From: Labia minor
Taxonomy: Eukaryota > Arthropoda > Insecta > Dermaptera > Spongiphoridae
NCBI GenBank assembly: GCA_963082975.1
Contig: OY720344.1
Location: forward strand, 74,016,053-74,080,052
Direction of reading: 5' to 3'
Length of the DNA stretch: 64,000 nucleotides
Shown: one piece after another, positions 56,766-64,000 of the stretch
Numbering within the stretch: position 1 is the first letter of the stretch
Layout of the letters: each line of letters starts with the position of its first letter
Translations under genes and position numbers: made by a program
Notes under the pieces: model-generated
Database searches by the model: none
The model's input: only the letters and a program-made list of their open reading frames with translations
Told to the model about the DNA's origin: nothing

Positions 56766-59117
56766 AAAGTAAATAGAATTAAATTCATATAATAAACAAT
56801 CATATTTTAATAATTATTAATAATAAATATTTAGTATAAATTTAGAAAATAAGTTTTAATTAAGAACTTTAAAATGAGATAATGTAAACCAATATTTATT
56901 TTTATTTAAATTGAATCTCAAATCAGATATTGAACCTCCCCTGTTTTGGTATTGAGAGAAGTTTAATTTTCAATATCATACACACACACACACATTATTA
57001 GCTTTAATATTTATATTAAATTTAAATTCGGAGTAGCCACTAATAATATTAAATAATTTATTTATTTATATTTATTTGATTATTATTGATTTATTTATTC
57101 ATTAATTAATTATTAATTCCGATAAGAAACTTCTTTCGTAATATGAAATTAATTTAAGAATAACTAAACTTCTTTCTAAATTGGATCAATCGTGACCTAT
57201 ATTATACCAAGATATAAAATAAAATATTTATTTTTTTTATAAATGGTTAAAGCTGTTTTGTAAAACAAAAAAATCTAAAATCCAAAAATAATAATGTAAG
57301 CAAATTTGAAAATCAAATTTAAAGAAAATGTTATTCTAAGATCTCAGCTATATATGCTATCTCATATTCAATTTTAACTACATATGTATAAGACAAATTT
57401 AATATGTTTATATATAATTCTAACAATAATTTTTTTAAAAAAATTTTATTGTCATATAAAAACAAACTAGTATATTCTTATAATAAATAATATATTTTGC
57501 TAAGTTCATAAAAATTGTGTATTCTTTAATTGTAAATAATTCTTTGTTTTAATACAATCTTATGCTTTCTCTTTGATTAACATATAAACCAGAGTTGAGA
57601 TGTTTTTTTATTATGCAAAGCTGCGTAGAGCACTCTGAATTTTTTTTTTTTTTTTTTTAATAATAAAAATAATGAATGACCGGGCCAAACAATGCTCTAT
57701 TTCCTGTTGAAAATTTAAAAGCGAAAAAGAATATAAAAAAACGCATTTCCCCTTCAGGACTCATCAATTATTCTTTTCGGATGTTAGCAACACGACGGGA
57801 ATTGATCTATTAATATTATATATCACTCTCAATCTCTAATTCAATGGTTTATAAAAGAATATAAATTCTATTAGAAAAATAATTTTTATAGAAAATGAAA
57901 ATGTTTTTAATGTTAAAAATTTGAAATTGTATTTTAAATTTTTTTATTATATTAAAGTACAATTGAGCCGGTTGCAGAATATTTAGGGGTTGAATTGAAT
58001 TATTGGTGATATTTCTTCAGATAAATATATTTTAAACTAAATAGGACAAGAAAATTGATTAAAATTTAATTTAAATTGAAGTTTTTTGGACAAAAATCGC
58101 TTTTATTTATATATATATATATTTACAAGTATAAGCTAAATAAATATTCATTGTATATATAATATAAATGAAAAATTTATATAATCTCTTTTTATTTCCT
58201 ATTAGATTATATAAAATAATATCCTCAATTATCGATTCTTTCAAGCAAATTCCAATATCTATTATATAAGCCTGGGAGGTCCCAACCAACATAAATACCA
58301 TTATCTCATCCTCCTTTAGCAACTTTGTCATCTCTTTTGTTGAATTGATTTTTCAATTTACAAATTCAATTTGACAATAAATGCAAGTGCCTGGTTATAA
58401 GTGTGGAGTATGGCTTTTGGAATTAATTGAATTTTAATTATTCGGCGAGTTGATGGATTTGTTGTGAAAACCTTGTCAAACGAATATGTGGTGTTGTGAT
58501 AGAGAAAAAGGGAAGGGAAAGGGCAAAGTCATGATGATTCATAATAGACAATGTGAAATTCACTTTATATTTCGTTTATAAAATTATCATTAATCATTTA
58601 AAATATTGTTTGTGATTATTAATATTTGTATGAATAAAAAAAAATTAATATATAATAAAACTCTGAATATATCAACTAAGCATACTTATCTTTAATTATG
58701 ATGATGTGTGATTTGTTTTAATATTCTATCATACTTAGCGGTCTCTGCCCTCATGTGATATACAACTGAGCTTTACTTGAATTATATTTATTATTTTAAT
58801 AAACGTTTCTATTACTATATCAACAAATAAATCAAATGAACAACAAATGACTGATTAATAATTTATATATTAGTAAAGTTATTTAACAATTTTAAAAATA
58901 CAATGCAACATTCATTAAAAAGTTATTGAGATAATTTTTATTAATGAAAGAACAAAATTTTCTACATATATTTATCGCGTTAGTGAACTAGATAGACAGC
59001 AGTGTTCACATACTCCAACCATCCTGACCTACTTCCAATTCTAATCTTCCTCAAATTCTCTAATATTTATCTTTATATAAGCACATTTCGAGTAATGAAA
59101 ACTTCTCGATATATAAG
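56766..59117. other. Unassigned AT-rich DNA
   Basis: Poly(T) at about 57640-57659. No gene or element end recognised. Confidence 0.5.
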
Positions 59118-59218
59118 AAATTATTCTGGGTACTTTTCACTTTTTGAGTCACGGCGTTTCAGTACCGATTTTGACGCCATTTTCAAAAGAGTTTATTCAG
59201 GAGAGGGTAATTTAAAAT
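59118..59218. mobile_element. Fold-back MITE (family FB-B), one arm
   Basis: 'agaaattattctgggtactt' and 'ttttgacgccattttcaaaa' match the arm of the 16.3 kb copy. It is cut off where FB-A begins. Confidence 0.5.
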
Positions 59219-59665
59219 TATTCAGGTAAACGCATTTTCGTGGATTTGGATAATACCTTAACAGTAGGTTCTTTTTGCAATTCCAAATAAACTTTTCTTA
59301 TGAAATTTTTTCGGGCCTCTTCTAGTTTACGAGAAAAAAATGATTCAAATTTGCATATAAATCCATTGATATTCTATTTAGCTAGCATGTTTTATCCGTT
59401 GGACTACCAGAGGGCCCACTAATTTAAGTTTATATAAGTTATAAAATTAAAAAATTAATTAATTAAATAATTTTCCTATATCCAAACCGAACTTATAAAA
59501 ATCAAAATTAGTGAATAAGTGAATAATTAGTGAATCAGTCAGTAAAACATTACTTAATTGCTCATTTCGACGTTCATAACTAATCTATTACACTTAAAAA
59601 ATCTTTATTTTAATAATTTTTATCTCGTAAACTAGAAGAGTCCCGAAAATAATTAATAAGAAAAG
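59219..59665. mobile_element. Fold-back MITE (family FB-A), inverted copy
   Basis: The left arm 'attcaggtaaacgcattttc' and 'cgggcctcttctagtttacg' leads to the centre 'aaccgaacttataaaaatc', in the opposite orientation to the 26.3 kb copy. The right arm stops after 'actagaagagtcccgaaaa', so the outer right end is lost. Confidence 0.75.
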
Positions 59666-61171
59666 CTTATTTTATTCATTTTGATAAATAATTTTGTATA
59701 TGAAATTAATAATAATCTGTAATATATAAATTAAAGCTTAGTCATGTATAATATTTTACCAGATTATTTGGTTTAGTTTTATTTATCATGATCCATTATA
59801 TTTTGTATTTATTTATTTTATTTTTTATTTATTTTTATTTTTTCATTGTTCAAGATCTACAATTTAAAGTCAATAAAAAAAAAAATAATAAATGAAAAAA
59901 AAATATCTCATTGCTGAATTTTGAATTTTATTTGTTCTATCTATTAAAATACAAATACCATTGTAGAAAACGAAATGAAGAAGAGCAATAAACAATTGTT
60001 CAAGGGGAGGTGGATAAAAAAATTAAATGGATAGAGAGAGCTGTTGTTTGTGTCCCTGTTTCACTTTGTGTAAATATTGATTCAAGACATTTAATTACTT
60101 GTATTTCTTTGCGTTTGTTGTTTACCTGATGGAGAATAGGCTTTGATATATTGTTAACCTTATTGTTAATGCTAGATTTCAATTATTTTGTTTAAAGGGA
60201 TGGTGGTGGGTGGAGATAAAAAAAAATGCGACAATCTTACTCTTAACATCTAAATATTCCTCGTCTTGTTTTCGTCATGGATATTGCTAGGGGAATGGTT
60301 TTTGTTTTGCTTATTTTGTTGTTTTTTCTCTTTTGTCTCTAAATTCGTTCTTACCAGGCACCACTTTCAATTTATCTTCTTCTCTGGAGAGTATCGACCC
60401 GAGACTTTGCCAGACGCCCTAATTTCCAACATCCACAATTTCTCTTTAATTCTTTTTTTTCTTACTTTGTAAAAGAGATAAAAAAACATACTGTTCAGAT
60501 AATTTTTTTTTCTTAATTATGTGACAAAAAACTATAAAGATTTATCAAGAAGAAACATCATTTACTATAACAAATTAAATGTTTCTTCAACAACGAAAAC
60601 AAAACAAACAGATTTTCCTCATACCTTTCCATTTAATTAAATCGAATTGAATAGAAAATAAACTAGAAATTTGTTAGAAATATTTTAATTTTATTCTATA
60701 TTTAACATCGAATCAAGTTTAATGCTAAGTTACTTGTATTTTTTACAATGTTTAATTAAGTACGCGATATATACATATAATAAATAATCTTCAAGTGTTC
60801 TGATTAAGTTTTATTGGTTATCTTAAACAGTCTAACACGTGCCTGTCATAAACTGTTCAATTAATTCTTTAACTAGTTTCAATGTTCGCCATTAATTTAA
60901 ACAAACAAAATGCTTATATAAATACTTTTAGTATAAAATTAAAAAAAAATCGTTATAATTTGCACAGATTCGTTTTAGCTATCTATAGCAATCATCAATT
61001 CTCTAATTGTTGAAAACTGCAGATCGATTGTTCTATTCATATTAGAATGAAAACCATTAAAATTTATTATTACAAATGATCTCGGTATTATCTAGTTCAT
61101 TGGGGTGAAAAAAATTTTACACCCCAATGAACTAGATTCATTAGAGAATAATGAAAAATCATCTGACCCAA
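59666..61171. other. Unassigned AT-rich DNA
   Basis: Contains the perfect 17-bp inverted repeat at 61091-61136. The frame at 60266-60472 is Phe-rich and unassigned. Confidence 0.5.
61091..61136. repeat. Perfect 17-bp inverted repeat
   Basis: TCTAGTTCATTGGGGTG and its exact inverse flank a 12-nt A/T loop. Confidence 0.9.
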
Positions 61172-61657
61172 TTTTAACTATCTCGCCAGAGGTCCCTGAG
61201 GTATTTTCACTAAGGTTGAGAAAAATGTCTCTCTCTGTGTGTATGTTTGTGTGTGTGTAGACAAGATTACACAAAAATGGTTTGAGTTAGAATAATGAAA
61301 TTTGGTTCACGGCCATTATTTGTAGTTTTCTATCAACTTTTTAGAAATGAAGCTGGGGGAATGGGTAACCTACCACGTTTTGATTTTTTCCCTCTAAACT
61401 GACCGTAAAAATATTGATATATGTTTGAAAAGTTTTTCACATGATTACAAATTGTATAAAACTGCTATATATAAAATTTCAGCTTGATCGAATCGTTGAA
61501 AGTATCGGAATTAATTTTTTAACACGTTGACTAGTATCACGTGCCATAAATATTATTTATTAATTTTAATTTATAATTTAATTAATTAAATTTTATTTAA
61601 ATATAATATATGTTAAATAATCCAATTCAAATTTACGAGATAGTCGAGGGGTTTTTT
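61172..61657 (+). mobile_element. Helentron-type element (family 2), copy 4
   Basis: Starts TTTTAACTATCTCGCCAGAG, has a short GTGT array near 61235-61258, and ends 'aaatttacgagatagtcgagg'. The terminal hairpin has decayed. The body matches copy 2 throughout ('gaaatttggttcacggccat', 'tagttttctatcaacttttt'). Confidence 0.65.
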
Positions 61658-63442
61658 CAAGATTTTTTTTTCTTCTATTTAATCTCTATTTTCTCATTAT
61701 ACAAAATTTACAAAAATATAAAATTAAGAAAACATTCGTTTTAAAAATAAATAAAATGTTAGTCTGAATTCATTTGAGAATAATTTGTACATTTTGAATT
61801 TTCTACCATTGCACCTGATGGAAGGGGGTTCATCCGAAGAAAAGGGCAGTCAATACATCCAACAAGCTATTCCCATTATGGAACATTGTTGTTTTACCAT
61901 ACAAGTCGTTTAACAACCTCGAGACCATCCTCAACGACCCACAAACCAAAAGTGCTATTCATGCAACCCATTCAAATCATCTCATACTTTAATATAAGCA
62001 CGATACTTAACCTATACCCCCCTTGTAATGTTTAGTAAATTACTATATATACTATACTATCTTTTATTTAATTGTTAATTTATAATGCGGTCATTCATCG
62101 GTTATTAAATGGACACCAATAAAATTACCCTTAATTAACAATTATACATTCCTCATAAACTTTATACCTCTTTGACTCCTTCCCTCCCTCTTTAAGGTTA
62201 AAACGTAAATAATAGATTCTAAAAATTTATCTCTACTTTATTTCAAAATAAAAACCAAATTTTTTTTTCTTTTAATTCAACTTTCAATTTATAAATAAAT
62301 ATAGTTGAAAATTAATAATTAAATTCAAAGGTTACTATATATATATATTGTACTAATATATATATATATATATATATTTGCAGTACAAACTTCTGATGAT
62401 AATGTTACTGTCGAAATTATCATAAAGTTGAATAAAAATTTATTAATTTAATTTTGAATCAAAAAAAATGTTGTTAATAATATAATAATATTTACCTTTT
62501 TAATTTTATTATTAATTTCCAATTTTATTTATAAATTGAAAGTAGTAATAAAAGTAACTCTTTCTAAGTATATTATTATTATAAGAAGAAAAAAACAATT
62601 TTGAGAAGATTCATTTTAATTCTTTTAATTTCCAAAACACACCCCAAATAACCCAAAAATCTCCCAAATTTCACACGTCTGAATGTTGTGCTCCATCCTT
62701 TTAAAAATAATAATAACAATAATAATATTAAAATTAATATGAGTTTAAGATGGAAAATAAAATAATAAAATCATTTAAACAAGAAAAAATTTTAAATAAA
62801 ATAATAATAATATAAACAAAAATCATTAATTAATAATAAATTTAGAAAAATAATAACGATTTTGGATTTATTTACTTTTTTCAGGCTAAAAATGAATCTT
62901 TGTCTAGACTCTGGTGGTTCTTGTCTTTTTTACATAGACAGATAAAAGTAAAAAATTAAATAGAAATATAATAATAATAGGAAAATTAAATTTATAGATT
63001 TTTTTAAATAAAAAAAATATATTAATTAATTTATTTGCTTATTAAATATAATTTATAAATAAATTTTCTAATGTATGTATTAATGGTTGATGTTGACGAA
63101 AGAATTAATTTTTTCCCAAAATAAAATTTTCTTTCTTAAACCTTAAACCTCATAATCTAAATTTTTCAATTCTTTGATTAATTCTATTGTATATGGGTAA
63201 TTTTTATTTACAAAACAAAATTGTTTGAAAAGATAATAAAATAAATGTTAAATGTTATAATATGATATGCACATATAAATCATTGTTACTATTATAAAAT
63301 TATATGGTTAATAGTCACGAATGTGTGAAGAAAGTTTGGTGAAAAAAAATATTATGGAAATAACGACTCGGTAACTTGCAAAAGCACAGTGCAATTGTAA
63401 TGATTGGTGTTGCGGTCAGAAACTTAGTTCTGAATTCGCACA

Positions 63443-63480
<38 letters not shown>

Positions 63481-63655
63481 AATATGTAAATTGAATTAAT
63501 TAAACTTTACGTCCATCATGGAGATGTGAAAGTAAACCTACACTGGACCATAAACCTTTAATCCTTTAAGATGGATTTGAAAAATAACTATTAATTAAAA
63601 ATTTCAAGTGAAATTCAATGTATATATACCAATATATATAAATATATATAGTATA
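61658..63655. other. Unassigned AT-rich DNA
   Basis: (TA)n arrays at about 62337-62380 and 63445-63476. A GC-richer patch at 61800-61980 is unidentified. Confidence 0.5.
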
Positions 63656-64000
63656 AAAAGTTAATTCCGGGTTGCTTTCACGTTGGCTAATAGAATTTCA
63701 ATCAAGACATTTCCGTGACCATTTTGGTACCATTTTCGAGAAAATTTTAAGAAGGAAATTTTGGAATAATGTATCTCTGAGTTTACGATAGAAATAGTCA
63801 AAATCGTTATTTTGGTTGAATAAGTGAGTAATGTTTAACCTACTCTGTTTAAAGCAACAATTACCTACAGGTACCTTATTTGAGTATCAGTAGCACTGCT
63901 AGTGCTGGTGATATTTCGGGGCTTCAAAATATAGTGAATGAAATATTACTCATCCATTCAAATCAAAATCCCATTATGACTATTCCATTATCCCAAAATT
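63656..64000. mobile_element. Fold-back MITE (family FB-B), runs off window
   Basis: 'aaaaagttaattccgggttg', 'gaccattttggtaccatttt' and 'cgagaaaattttaagaagg' match the arm of the 16.3 kb copy. The other arm would lie beyond the window, so this is partial. Confidence 0.45.

Noticed and set aside
60266-60472. 68-codon Phe-rich frame as a small membrane protein
   Set aside because: Composition follows local T-richness and no conserved motif or gene context was found.

Overview
This 64 kb window is strongly AT-rich, intron- and repeat-rich eukaryotic nuclear DNA. It has poly(A)/poly(T) tracts, (TA)n, (CT)n and (AAT)n microsatellites and no long open frame. The transposon types suggest an invertebrate, most likely an arthropod: Tc1/mariner-like elements, pogo/Tigger elements, 8-bp-TSD hAT elements, Helitron-like elements with insect/crustacean architecture, and tRNA-derived SINEs. 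A parasitic copepod would fit, but I cannot show this from the window. I found no host protein-coding gene, no true tRNA or rRNA gene and no CRISPR array. Every recognisable coding segment is a broken transposon gene.

Layout. 0-5.2 kb: a 2 kb hAT element (8-bp TSD) holding an endonuclease (EEP) remnant and a Helentron-type element, then two more hAT elements (one with a hAT dimerisation domain) and a Tigger element. 6.5-7.2 kb: SINE-like sequence carrying a palindromic MITE. 9-10.8 kb: a Helentron-type element split by a Tigger element. 12.7-17.9 kb: fold-back elements, a cluster of three Helentron-type copies and a hAT-like end. 18.4-25.6 kb: a MITE, a mariner relic, a GC-richer island, a second Helentron-type family, a canonical Helitron carrying a LINE fragment, and a Tc1/mariner-like relic. 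26-30 kb: a fold-back element, a tRNA-SINE and a Helentron-2 copy split by a hAT. 32-38.8 kb: a full Helentron-1 copy, hAT elements, a Helitron end and LINE tails. 40-50.4 kb: small MITEs, SINEs, two Helitrons, a large inverted repeat with internal repeats, and a further Helentron-1 copy. 51-55.4 kb: a 60-nt GC-rich hairpin, a mariner sitting at the dyad of a palindrome, a LINE tail, and adjacent TA-flanked elements. 55-64 kb is mostly unassigned AT-rich DNA with fold-back and Helentron-2 relics.

The most interesting pattern is three Helitron-like families with related architecture. Two are Helentron/HINE type: short subterminal inverted repeats, a 3' hairpin and T-rich ends. One is canonical: 5' TC, 3' hairpin plus CTAG, A/T target. 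Members of all three, plus one tRNA-like SINE, carry the same internal module: a pyrimidine/GT microsatellite followed by a block resembling 'aacggctcaaccgattttga / tgaaatttgg'. Family 1 is also internally duplicated and carries two perfect CRE octamers. Insertion order can be read from nesting and TSDs: hAT older than Helentron-1 at 0.5 kb; Helentron-1 older than Tigger at 9.5 kb; Helentron-2 older than hAT at 29.3 kb.
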